From positions 1 to 34,410 of IMG/VR virus record IMGVR_UViG_3300037189_008474: a DNA stretch of 34,410 bases, one strand, 5' to 3'. A program made the translations under genes and the position numbers. Source of the DNA: a virus. Below the pieces are notes generated by a model. The model saw nothing but the letters and a program-made list of their open reading frames with translations, had not been told where the DNA came from and made no database searches. Shown in pieces: positions 14,419 to 21,259 of this stretch (positions are counted from its first letter, which is position 1; each line of letters opens with the position of its first letter).

Positions 14419-15239
14419 ACATGTACATCCTTACACTCGTGCTCAATACCAAGTAGATCGCAAGTAGCAATATACATTTGGCGAGCTTCCCTAAATAATT
14501 CGACGCTTCTTTCATTATGTGAATCTCCTGTGGAGGCATTCCATGTGTGCCCTGCGGTAGGAACTGTACCGTCATACCATACTTCGTATCCGTGCTTCTG
14601 CGCATGAACGGAAAAGAATGTTTCCTCGAAGTATAGTGGAGTAGGTAGGAACGCTCCCTCCGCCTCAGGCACAAACTTTTTATACAGCGGATCAGAAGCT
14701 AACTGATCCCATACTGATCTGCGCATGTAATAGATTGATCCAGATACTGTCCAGCACTTCTGAACATCCTTATACTTTGCGTCAAATGGATCAGGCTCTG
14801 ACCATCCTCTGTGGACGGGATTCCTTATACCATCCCAGAAGATACCACCATGCCTAATTCTAGCTTGTTCATCCATTTGCTTTACACCAATAACAGCTGC
14901 GTTAGGCTTGGATTGAAATGACTCGATGACAGACCTGACATGAGCAGTAGAAAACCATGTGTCAGCGTTTACTGCGCAAAGAAACTCTTGATTATCTGCG
15001 TGTGCCAGTTTATTGATAGCTTTTGCGTAGCCTACATTTTCACCGAACTCAAGAGAATCTATGTGTAGCTCGGGAATAGAAAACATTCTCTCTAGAATTT
15101 CTCTACTACCATCAGTAGATCCATTATCAATTATATGTAACGACCATACTCCAGGCTCCCAATCTTCATTGAGGCAGTGAACTAAACGCTGGATAAGATC
15201 TCTAGTGTTGTAGTTGACTACTAATAGGCTTACTCCCAT
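14415..15239 (-). CDS. Glycosyltransferase family 2, rhamnosyltransferase-like
   Basis: 274 aa, the longest of the seven glycosyltransferases. MGVSLLVVNYNTRDLIQRLV, LHIIDNGSTDGSREIL and FGENVGYAKAINKLA are close to WbbL-type GT2 sequences. The metal motif is N91-A-D93 (AVNADTWF). YFEETFFSVHAQKHGYEV gives the acceptor/base region, and PTAGHTWNAST follows. It overlaps the 109-aa gene by 10 nt upstream and the nucleotidase by 4 nt downstream. It is the first glycosyltransferase of the island in transcription order. Confidence 0.9.
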   Translation of the reverse strand: MGVSLLVVNYNTRDLIQRLVHCLNEDWEPGVWSLHIIDNGSTDGSREILERMFSIPELHIDSLEFGENVGYAKAINKLAHADNQEFLCAVNADTWFSTAHVRSVIESFQSKPNAAVIGVKQMDEQARIRHGGIFWDGIRNPVHRGWSEPDPFDAKYKDVQKCWTVSGSIYYMRRSVWDQLASDPLYKKFVPEAEGAFLPTPLYFEETFFSVHAQKHGYEVWYDGTVPTAGHTWNASTGDSHNERSVELFREARQMYIATCDLLGIEHECKDVHV

Positions 15240-15559
15240 GTAAGTTCCTCTTCTATCTCTTCTGTTTCTTCCGCTTCTTCTGTCACTTGTCTAGCTTGAC
15301 GAGCTTCTTTTCTCGCAAGATACTGCTGCTCTTCTATTTCTAGCTTACGCATTCCCTCATCTATCTGTTCTTCCGATAAGGGAAAAACACATAGCGATTC
15401 TTCATCCGGCATGTACGTTAGAAACAGGATGGTTCTATCTTCCGGCTTAGCGCCTTTTGGTAAGGGATTCTTCAAAGCTGTCTGAAGATTGGTGGCGGCA
15501 AATGGTTGACTTACACCTTTATATATGATGATGTAATTGGCCTTAGATGCCGCCACCAT
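15230..15559 (-). CDS. Unknown protein, 109 aa, acidic C-terminus
   Basis: Start at ATG 15559, nested in the end of the small membrane protein gene; a TTG 9 nt upstream is possible. The N-terminal part (ANYIIIYKGVSQPFAATN, RTILFLTYMPDEESLCVFPL) looks like a small beta domain. It is followed by a long charged helix with EARQAR and then a very acidic tail (TEEAEETEEIEEEL). No motif recognised. Its neighbours are ThyX/membrane genes upstream and a glycosyltransferase downstream. Confidence 0.65.
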   Translation of the reverse strand: MVAASKANYIIIYKGVSQPFAATNLQTALKNPLPKGAKPEDRTILFLTYMPDEESLCVFPLSEEQIDEGMRKLEIEEQQYLARKEARQARQVTEEAEETEEIEEELTWE

Positions 15560-15734
15560 AACCCCCAATCAACACAAAGAGAATCACGCTCAATACCAAC
15601 AAGACAGCGGAAAGAATGTAATAGTTTTTAGACTGCTTCTCATCGTCTGAGAAATGAGCCACAACAGAATAATTCATAGACCAGAACATCAGAGCAGTTG
15701 CTATGACAACTCCAATCATATCAATGATTAACAT
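15543..15734 (-). CDS. Small two-helix membrane protein, 63 aa
   Basis: Two hydrophobic segments, residues ~3-21 (IIDMIGVVIATALMFWSMN) and ~40-57 (ILSAVLLVLSVILFVLIG), are separated by a polar loop FSDDEKQSKN and end in GGYGGGI. The ATG shares one base with the ThyX stop (TAATG). It could be a membrane effector, superinfection factor or auxiliary lysis protein; nothing in the sequence selects among these. Confidence 0.65.
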   Translation of the reverse strand: MLIIDMIGVVIATALMFWSMNYSVVAHFSDDEKQSKNYYILSAVLLVLSVILFVLIGGYGGGI

Positions 15735-16471
15735 TATATCTTCCAGCTTCCAATCAAATGGTTAAAAGATACTGGGAACTTAGAATGCATAAGTCTGAAC
15801 ACAGCCTTTGCATACTCCTGAATCTCTTTCTGGGCATCCTCTTCCAAACGCTGGTTGAGGAAGTGAATAATAGATTGAAGACTAGCGGTCCAACGATAGT
15901 TAACATATAGACCATAAGCAGGTAGGAATAAGCGAGCCTGCTCTGCGCAGATCCCACTCTCCATAGCCCAATGATAATGAGCTAGCTGTCTATCTACATC
16001 CTCCATCAGCATCTGCATAGCCAGAGAGCCCACATCCAGCCCTACAGGCTCTCCAGAGCCCTGCTTCTTATCATCTGGAGCTGATCTCCACTGATCAGGC
16101 TTAGGCACGTAAAACTCTTCGTCAGAGGTTACGTAGCGACGACTAGCTTCGTTCCATCCATCCATTGTATGATCAGATCCAACTACGTACTTCCAGTGCT
16201 GGCGAGCGACCATCAATGGTGCCTTGAACTCCAACGTAGCCATCGCATGTCTGAACGGAGACATATGTCCTTCTTTGATCAAGAAGCCCAATAGTCTTGC
16301 ATCAGCTTGGCCGAAGTCTTTTGACTCCTTAGCAAAGGATGCACGTGCTGCATTGACGATCGATAGATCATTGCCAAGCTTATCTATGTATCTAACGTAT
16401 CCCTTATCTAATACCGGGATAAGATCACTATCTAGTTGAGTTTGGGCTTCCAGTGTTACGCTTCCGGTCAT
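15734..16471 (-). CDS. thyX: Flavin-dependent thymidylate synthase ThyX
   Basis: 245 aa with the ThyX landmarks: VNAARASFAKES at 39-50, EGHMSPFRH with SPF at 71-73, FKAPLMVARQ, and the signature end WNEASRRYV (NEASRRY 107-113). Between them the usual RHRxxS segment reads QHWKYVVGS and carries an extra stretch (DHTMDG), a divergent version. ThyX methylates dUMP to dTMP using methylene-tetrahydrofolate and FAD. It would supply dTMP independently of host ThyA. The ATG is in an ATGA overlap with the 106-aa gene. Confidence 0.92.
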   Translation of the reverse strand: MTGSVTLEAQTQLDSDLIPVLDKGYVRYIDKLGNDLSIVNAARASFAKESKDFGQADARLLGFLIKEGHMSPFRHAMATLEFKAPLMVARQHWKYVVGSDHTMDGWNEASRRYVTSDEEFYVPKPDQWRSAPDDKKQGSGEPVGLDVGSLAMQMLMEDVDRQLAHYHWAMESGICAEQARLFLPAYGLYVNYRWTASLQSIIHFLNQRLEEDAQKEIQEYAKAVFRLMHSKFPVSFNHLIGSWKI

Positions 16472-16788
16472 CCTTCTTCCACCTCTTCTGTAACTATCTC
16501 ACAAAATGATTTCGCTGCGTCAAAGAGCAACGTCAAATAAACTGTAGCCTTATGACTAAAGGCTGGCATCTCCAAGAAGATCTCGTCTGGTACTTCTTCT
16601 TCCTCTGCGACATCTTCAACAGAAGATTGCATCGTACTAAAGAACTCTGCCAGATAATCATTAACATAAAGATTAGCTTCAACAACATTTCTCAAGCCTT
16701 CCAATATATCACTTATTGAAAGTGGCTCTACCAGCTTAAACTCATGGACCATATCATCGAACTGCTTGTCAAAATCTTCCGATGCCAC
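16468..16788 (-). CDS. Unknown acidic helical protein, 106 aa
   Basis: Starts with GTG 16788, four nt after GGAGG. The protein is acidic and mostly helical (FDKQFDDMVHEFKL, ISDILEGLRNVVEANLYVND, an EDVAEEEEVPDE linker, then a helix with LLFDAAKSFCEIVTE). No catalytic motif. It is coupled to ThyX by a 4-nt overlap and lies just after the terminator at 16801-16833, so it may be the first gene of the downstream transcription unit. Confidence 0.65.
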   Translation of the reverse strand: MASEDFDKQFDDMVHEFKLVEPLSISDILEGLRNVVEANLYVNDYLAEFFSTMQSSVEDVAEEEEVPDEIFLEMPAFSHKATVYLTLLFDAAKSFCEIVTEEVEEG

Positions 16789-16800
16789 AATGCCTCCGTT

Positions 16801-16833
16801 AAAAGAAAAGAGGCAGAACCTTTCTGCCCCTTT
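16801..16833 (-). terminator. Rho-independent terminator after the 71-aa gene
   Basis: Minus-strand RNA: AAAGGGGCAGAA, loop AGG, UUCUGCCUCUUU (12-bp stem with one G-U), then UCUUUUA. It lies 24 nt after the stop of the 71-aa gene. Confidence 0.85.
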
Positions 16834-16857
16834 GTGTTTCTTTAATTGTATCAGCTA

Positions 16858-17073
16858 TTAGACCTTCCGCGCAACCCCATAGTCATCATCTACAATTCCT
16901 TCTAGTTCATATCCCATTTCAATAAGCTGCTCGAAGTAGTTGACCTGCTCCTTGGCCATTTCTACTGCGTCCTGCAAGCTGCGCGCACCATCGAGACTCC
17001 AACGACCCTGAATAACCACTGGTCCCATATCATCAAGCTGATCTACATCTTGGTCAAGAACATCTTCAAACAT
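16858..17073 (-). CDS. Small acidic protein, 71 aa, unknown
   Basis: Starts MFEDVLDQDVDQLDDMG, contains VVIQGRWSLDGARSLQDAVE and a long helix (AKEQVNYFEQLIEMGYEL), and ends DDDYGVARKV. The first 16 residues are strikingly acidic. A good AGGAG stands 8 nt before the ATG. Like the 64-aa gene it is flanked by a promoter-like/hairpin element upstream and a terminator downstream, suggesting independent expression. No family recognised. Confidence 0.7.
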   Translation of the reverse strand: MFEDVLDQDVDQLDDMGPVVIQGRWSLDGARSLQDAVEMAKEQVNYFEQLIEMGYELEGIVDDDYGVARKV

Positions 17074-17095
17074 TTGTGTTTCTCCTATTAACGAG

Positions 17096-17127
17096 TTGAT
17101 GCCCCCACTCTACAGCGGGGGCATCAA
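17096..17127 (-). repeat. 11-bp perfect inverted repeat / RNA hairpin
   Basis: TTGATGCCCCC and its exact complement are separated by 10 nt. In minus-strand RNA the stem extends through G-U, C-G and U-A to a GUAG tetraloop, while the plus strand has an A-C mismatch there, so the RNA form favours the minus strand. No U-run follows, so it is either a weak terminator of the RNR gene, a 5'-UTR structure or an operator over the -10 of the adjacent promoter. Confidence 0.7.
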
Positions 17128-17136
17128 GCAAGTCAA
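17107..17136 (-). promoter_or_regulatory. Possible sigma70-type promoter overlapping the hairpin
   Basis: On the minus strand: TTGACT (17136-17131), 18-nt spacer, TAGAGT (17112-17107). The -10 lies inside the loop of the inverted repeat. -35 matches 5 of 6 and -10 4 of 6 consensus bases. It would drive the 71-aa gene. Confidence 0.45.
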
Positions 17137-17151
17137 GTTAATTTGAAGAAA

Positions 17152-19149
17152 TCAGGAAACTTTTCTAAGAGCCGCCAATGCTGGTATTTCACAGGCTTGC
17201 GAGTCACAGAACGTGTCCTGCTGATCATGAGTTGAGTCAGTGCCCCAGGTGATCTTCTTGAGATCTCTAATCATCTCGGTGTACTGATCTTTGGTGATAG
17301 CTTCATACGGCATCTGAGCGTAAGCTCCCATTTCAAGAATGGGTAGGAACGAGATGCTCTTCAAACTCTTCTCATTATTCTTAAGTACCTGATAGATCTT
17401 ATCTTTTTCAGTAGCTGGATTGAATGTGGCAGTGCAAGAGACTTGGTTATCAGCCCAGTACTCTTGCATAAGAATGGCTAGATCAACCTTATCTTCTAGA
17501 GATACCTCTACCTCGGTAGGGACCTTATCGTCACCAGCCACAGGGAACTCTACTACAACAGTCCCTTGGGGATCGTTGACATCTGGTTCCACCTTGTAAC
17601 CAGCATTGACGAACGCAGTGACATCTGGATGCTGGGCGGCAAATCTAATGCGGCGGATGTAATAGCGTTGAGTTGGGTAGTGGACGCCGGGTGTTGCTCC
17701 AGCCAGGAGAGACACAGTTCCTGAAGGCTTAACTGAGGTTTTCTTGATTGATTCACGGACACACAACCATTCTGAGTAAACTCTGTCATAGTGTTCAATA
17801 GTGTTATAGCCAATCTTGGACCAACGAATAAGATTCTTCTCATTACGGTGAGCAACAAACTGAGCTACACCTGACATGGAAGTTCCGATACGACGGTTAC
17901 GCAACATCACAGCGTTAGTCTTGGCCCAGTGCGTTGGGATAAGAGAAACTGCCTTGGCATAGATGAAAGCGTGCTTCAAAGTAGTGCGATACTCTTCTAT
18001 ATTCTTATGATGGAATGGGAATGTTTCTACAAGGTTACAAACCTCATAAGTCTCAAGGCTTTGCTCTGCGCAGGGGTTAGTTCCTACTACACGATGGTCC
18101 TTGTTATCTGGCTTATCTGACATACGGCTATACGCACGCATGTTGTCCAGCCATACCAAACCAGGCTCTCCATTGTCTGCGATGCGATCAGCGATAGCTG
18201 AATAGTCCATGCCTACGTAGGCGTAGAGGCTGTTATTGGAAAGCCAACCATACTCAGCGCGATCGGGATTCATCTCATAGTTCTTAAGATTAATGAAGGC
18301 CTGATCATCTGGTTCACCAATAGCAATCTCAGCACTGCGACGAACATTGCCAGCCACAACACAACGGCCAATCAAGTTCATGATATCCGTAATATCACGT
18401 GAGTTCACATACTCACCGGAGCGATCAATAATGATCTTCTCAAGCGTCTCATGAAGAAGCTTCAAAGGCTCTGGACCTTCTGATACACCACCAAAACCCT
18501 TGATGACTGAGCCCTTAGGACGGATAAGAGAGTAGTCGAAGTCAGGCTTAGGACCGATACCAAAGCCCCATTTGATTACCGCACCGACGCTATCTACCCA
18601 ACCTTCACGGCTATCAGCGATCTGGAAAGGCACTGTGTTCTGGCGTGACGGATCCCAAACGATCTTGTTGGCACCGCGTGTATCAAACCCACAACCGACA
18701 CCCAACATAGAAACATCCATGAGGAATCTAAATGGCTCGTCAAACTCAATGTCGATGTCTTTCGTGCTAACAAAAGCACAGTTGTTCAAAGCCATGCCGC
18801 CAACCTTGCGAACATGGTCTGTCCCCATGACCCATAGACCACGTCCAGGTGGAAGGAACTTGAAGTTAAAAATCAGATCAAACATAGCCTCTGCATCACG
18901 GCGGGCAGTGATGATATCAAAGGGAAGATTGTAATACTTACAATGACTATAGAGAATTTCATACGTGCCCTCTACCACGCGTCTTACCGTTTGCCACCAA
19001 GCTTCTCCCTCGCGAGAATATGTTCTACGGTAAGTAATCTCTCCAAGAGAGTTCGGCCCCGATGCAAATCCCCATTTAGGTTCTACTTCAGAATAGCCAC
19101 CAAGAAATTCTTCCGAGAGGAAATCGACATCTTTTGTTAGATGAATCAT
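17152..19149 (-). CDS. Adenosylcobalamin-dependent ribonucleoside-triphosphate reductase (class II)
   Basis: 665 aa, slightly shorter than the monomeric Lactobacillus-type enzyme. The catalytic set is complete: C124 (LNNCAF), radical C360 and E362 in TNPCAEQSLE, and C371 (YEVCNL). The 11-residue spacing between C360 and C371 is the same as in the Lactobacillus enzyme. SVKPSGTVSLLAGATPGVHYP forms the phosphate/finger loop region. The C-terminal redox pair C648-x4-C653 (FCDSQACE) would regenerate the active site with thioredoxin. It reduces NTPs to dNTPs using coenzyme B12, independent of oxygen and without a second subunit. The ATG follows AAAGGA by 6-7 nt. Cobalamin must come from the host. 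Confidence 0.95.
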   Translation of the reverse strand: MIHLTKDVDFLSEEFLGGYSEVEPKWGFASGPNSLGEITYRRTYSREGEAWWQTVRRVVEGTYEILYSHCKYYNLPFDIITARRDAEAMFDLIFNFKFLPPGRGLWVMGTDHVRKVGGMALNNCAFVSTKDIDIEFDEPFRFLMDVSMLGVGCGFDTRGANKIVWDPSRQNTVPFQIADSREGWVDSVGAVIKWGFGIGPKPDFDYSLIRPKGSVIKGFGGVSEGPEPLKLLHETLEKIIIDRSGEYVNSRDITDIMNLIGRCVVAGNVRRSAEIAIGEPDDQAFINLKNYEMNPDRAEYGWLSNNSLYAYVGMDYSAIADRIADNGEPGLVWLDNMRAYSRMSDKPDNKDHRVVGTNPCAEQSLETYEVCNLVETFPFHHKNIEEYRTTLKHAFIYAKAVSLIPTHWAKTNAVMLRNRRIGTSMSGVAQFVAHRNEKNLIRWSKIGYNTIEHYDRVYSEWLCVRESIKKTSVKPSGTVSLLAGATPGVHYPTQRYYIRRIRFAAQHPDVTAFVNAGYKVEPDVNDPQGTVVVEFPVAGDDKVPTEVEVSLEDKVDLAILMQEYWADNQVSCTATFNPATEKDKIYQVLKNNEKSLKSISFLPILEMGAYAQMPYEAITKDQYTEMIRDLKKITWGTDSTHDQQDTFCDSQACEIPALAALRKVS

Positions 19150-19164
19150 TATAGTTCCTTTATC

Positions 19165-19857
19165 CTAATTATTTATACGAATTTTCTTTACCAATTTAGA
19201 ATCAACTTTGTTCAGCTCGTGCTCTTTAATTCTCAGCATTTGTTCTGGTTTATAAACCTCATAGATTAATCTCTCAAAGAAGTACCCAGTACGCCAGTTT
19301 GGAATCTTATTGATCTTGGTCTGGTACTCGGGCTTTAAGAAGATGTTGCATATGGTCGCTCCACCGTAAGCAAACACCAAGTTCTGCATCTTCGTTTTAG
19401 TTACTTCTCTCGACGCGTTATCTTCTACCCTCTCCATCAACCAGTTGAGCGCTTGTCTGGTCATTGGAACATATTCAACTGGGTAAATAATTCCCATAGA
19501 AAGTAATTGATTTCTATGTGTCTCGATCTTGGCGTCGTGTTCCCATATCTTTCTCAGTTCGAACTCCCAATCCTTTTCTCCGAACTTGGCGAAAGAACTA
19601 CATCCGAACAAGAGTCTGTGGTATGGCTCTTTTATTATAGACGAATCTTCCAGTGGAGCTAAGATAGTAAAGCTTATGTGTTGCTTCACACGCTGCTTTG
19701 CTTCGGTTTCGCTCTTAGTTTTCTTGAGAAGAAGAGCATACAGCTCCCCTATGTAATCCAGCCACTCTATATCGGCATTATAAATCTTCAGATACTGAAC
19801 TGCTTTGTCAGTGAGAAACTCGCTTACTGGGTTTGGCTCCACTGCTACCTCATTCAA
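19165..19857 (-). CDS. Unknown protein, 230 aa, upstream of RNR
   Basis: Starts with TTG 19857 behind a strong GAGGAG at 8 nt. The product is soluble and helical, rich in Lys/Glu, with SFTILAPLEDSSIIKEPYHRL, a segment FGCSSFAKFGEKDWEFEL, VPMTRQALNWLMERVEDN and a basic C-terminus (ELNKVDSKLVKKIRINN). No recognisable catalytic motif. It sits 15 nt upstream of the RNR gene and is probably co-transcribed with it. Confidence 0.65.
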   Translation of the reverse strand: MNEVAVEPNPVSEFLTDKAVQYLKIYNADIEWLDYIGELYALLLKKTKSETEAKQRVKQHISFTILAPLEDSSIIKEPYHRLLFGCSSFAKFGEKDWEFELRKIWEHDAKIETHRNQLLSMGIIYPVEYVPMTRQALNWLMERVEDNASREVTKTKMQNLVFAYGGATICNIFLKPEYQTKINKIPNWRTGYFFERLIYEVYKPEQMLRIKEHELNKVDSKLVKKIRINN

Positions 19858-19876
19858 GTTCTATGCTCCTCGTCAC

Positions 19877-19888
19877 ACTTATATAAGT
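19877..19888. repeat. 12-bp perfect palindrome in the leader of the 230-aa gene
   Basis: ACTTATATAAGT is self-complementary and lies 20 nt upstream of the TTG start. It could be an operator or an AT-rich -10-like element (TATATA), but I find no matching -35. Confidence 0.35.
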
Positions 19889-19901
19889 CTTCGCTGAGAT
19901 G

Positions 19902-19936
19902 AAAAGCATCCCCCCTCCAAAACGGAGAGGGGATGC
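19902..19936 (-). terminator. Strong rho-independent terminator
   Basis: Minus-strand RNA: GCAUCCCCUCUCC, loop GUUUU, GGAGGGGGGAUGC (13-bp stem with one U-G wobble) followed directly by UUUU. It ends transcription coming from the holin gene or from the extended -10 promoter at 19992-20000. Confidence 0.9.
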
Positions 19937-19985
19937 CATTTATAAGTCTATAACCGCACTCAGGCGGTGTATAAGCTAATCTCTA
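19902..19985 (-). ncRNA. Candidate small structured RNA, about 84 nt
   Basis: Between the holin stop and the next gene lie an extended -10 promoter (start expected near 19985), a hairpin at 19973-19949 (UAUA plus ACCGC paired with GCGGU plus UAUA, one bulge, 6-nt loop) and the strong terminator at 19936-19902. No ORF with a ribosome site is present in between. The arrangement promoter-hairpin-terminator is that of a small RNA gene. An alternative is that these are only tandem 3' structures of the holin transcript. Confidence 0.45.
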
Positions 19986-19991
19986 GAAGAG

Positions 19992-20000
19992 ATTATATCA
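19992..20000 (-). promoter_or_regulatory. Extended -10 promoter overlapped by a palindrome
   Basis: TGATATAAT on the minus strand matches the TGnTATAAT extended -10 exactly; the -35 region is poor, as is usual for this class. A palindrome AATCTCT-AGA-AGAGATT (19978-19994) overlaps the -10 and start site and could be an operator. Confidence 0.5.
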
Positions 20001-20008
20001 CAGAAAAT

Positions 20009-20305
20009 TCAGCCGATACCTTTATTTGGAGCAGTCTTTTCGTTAATTCCGAAATTGCTCCAGAGACCGAGGTACGACAAAAGTTGAGCGCCATATACTA
20101 GCGCGAAGTTCATGAGCATCTCGGAGCTAATGAAAGCTGAACCATCGGCTGAGACAGCGTTTTGGATGGTGGCAGCGACGCCAGCTACGACGATACCCAC
20201 AGCGGACTTAACACTCTTAGGGGCGTTTACCTTAGTTAGGAATCCTACCACGAATGGAAGTACCAAACCTAGGGCAACCGCTACAGCCTGAGCTGAAAGG
20301 GTCAT
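20009..20305 (-). CDS. Holin-like membrane protein, 98 aa
   Basis: Three hydrophobic stretches at about 5-25 (QAVAVALGLVLPFVVGFLTKV), 33-53 (VKSAVGIVVAGVAATIQNAV) and 64-83 (LMNFALVYGAQLLSYLGLW), and a polar tail. Size, the GLVLPFVVGFLTK opening and the SVKSAVGIVV helix are like actinophage holins, which form pores at lysis time. A good AAGGAG precedes the ATG. No endolysin is adjacent in this window, so lysis genes would be split if this call is right. Confidence 0.7.
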   Translation of the reverse strand: MTLSAQAVAVALGLVLPFVVGFLTKVNAPKSVKSAVGIVVAGVAATIQNAVSADGSAFISSEMLMNFALVYGAQLLSYLGLWSNFGINEKTAPNKGIG

Positions 20306-20322
20306 TGTATTCTCCTTGTGTA

Positions 20323-20565
20323 CTATACAGTAAATTTATTAATATGTGTTTTAAGTGCTCTTCTCGCATTTTTATTGAAGAAGAGATGGTGCGTTAGTTT
20401 TAGCCATATCAAAGTCACTAACGGTGTCTTGATTGGATGTTCCAATGACCTCCACATAGCGGCGGACATTGTTTCAGCTTTTTTTGTTTTAATAGCTAGT
20501 AAATCATATATCAAGATAGATAAACCCATAATTAACCAGGCGTAATCTCCCTTGATTTTATTCAT
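20323..20565 (-). CDS. Small membrane protein, 80 aa
   Basis: Hydrophobic segments at about 9-26 (AWLIMGLSILIYDLLAI) and 48-64 (PLVTLIWLKLTHHLFF), with a basic C-terminus. The opening MNKIKGDYAWL resembles a small membrane protein often found near lysis and tail genes of actinophages; I recall this only as a resemblance. It is placed directly before the holin-like gene and 3 nt after the 205-aa gene, so an auxiliary lysis role is plausible. Confidence 0.65.
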   Translation of the reverse strand: MNKIKGDYAWLIMGLSILIYDLLAIKTKKAETMSAAMWRSLEHPIKTPLVTLIWLKLTHHLFFNKNARRALKTHINKFTV

Positions 20566-20568
20566 GGG

Positions 20569-21186
20569 TCAGAGAGCCTTAGCCGAAGCTACACCCTGCC
20601 ATACGTTGACCTTCTGTGAACGATAGGCACTTGAACTAGCCGTAGCTGGTTCTGCTTGACCGTAAGTAGCTGGGAAAGCCTTTGTCGAGGTAGCTCCCTT
20701 GTGAACGTATGGACCGAACGACCCAAACGAGTTGATGGGAGACGTGTAACGTACAGCGTGTCCAGTGGTTGCAGTTGGGATAGCCATAGCAGAAGCGATA
20801 CCATCAAAGATATCGTTGCTGTACAAAGCGTAATCATTAGCTCTACCGAAAGCGTGACCATAGCCCGAAGGGAAAGCAGCTGCGCCAGCTAGACCTCTAT
20901 ACTGGAGTGGACGATAACGCATACCGTCGATACGAGCACCGAGTCCTGGAGTTACCATGGGGGCAATGTGCTGTCCACCACGGAAGATGTAGGACATGAA
21001 GTAATCGCCAGGATAAGGACCCGCACCTGGAGATACGTGACGATCTGGACCACCGTCGAGGACGTGGCTTGTGTTCATCAAGCTCCAGTTGGAGTAGACT
21101 TCAGCCTTATTTTTCCACGTATGAATGTTCTGAGCTGAGGTTCTACCCTTAAGAACTGGGCGCGAACCTGTATAGAATGTTGCCAT
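20569..21186 (-). CDS. Unknown Gly/Ala/Tyr-rich protein, 205 aa, probably structural
   Basis: The protein is low in charge and rich in Gly, Ala, Ser and Tyr, with a repeated type of segment (AAFPSGYGHAFGRAND, KAFPATYGQAEPATA) and many short aromatic-glycine turns. It has no signal peptide or membrane helix. A GGAG lies 7 nt before the ATG. It follows the adhesin gene in the tail module and precedes membrane genes, so a minor virion component is likely. No family recognised. Confidence 0.65.
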   Translation of the reverse strand: MATFYTGSRPVLKGRTSAQNIHTWKNKAEVYSNWSLMNTSHVLDGGPDRHVSPGAGPYPGDYFMSYIFRGGQHIAPMVTPGLGARIDGMRYRPLQYRGLAGAAAFPSGYGHAFGRANDYALYSNDIFDGIASAMAIPTATTGHAVRYTSPINSFGSFGPYVHKGATSTKAFPATYGQAEPATASSSAYRSQKVNVWQGVASAKAL

Positions 21187-21259
21187 TTTTATCTCCAGTT
21201 AAGATTTAAGATAGATATACCTAGTGTATTAGTAATTGTTTTTAGCCAAACCCACACTA

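Noticed and set aside
19150-19185. T4-type late promoter TATAAATA upstream of the RNR gene
   Set aside because: A single AT-rich match without the same motif before other genes and without T4-like late transcription factors in the window.
21187-21259. Possible promoter (TTGGCT, TACACT) before the 205-aa gene
   Set aside because: The spacer is only 15 nt and both hexamers are imperfect. The tail genes are otherwise tightly coupled, so read-through suffices.
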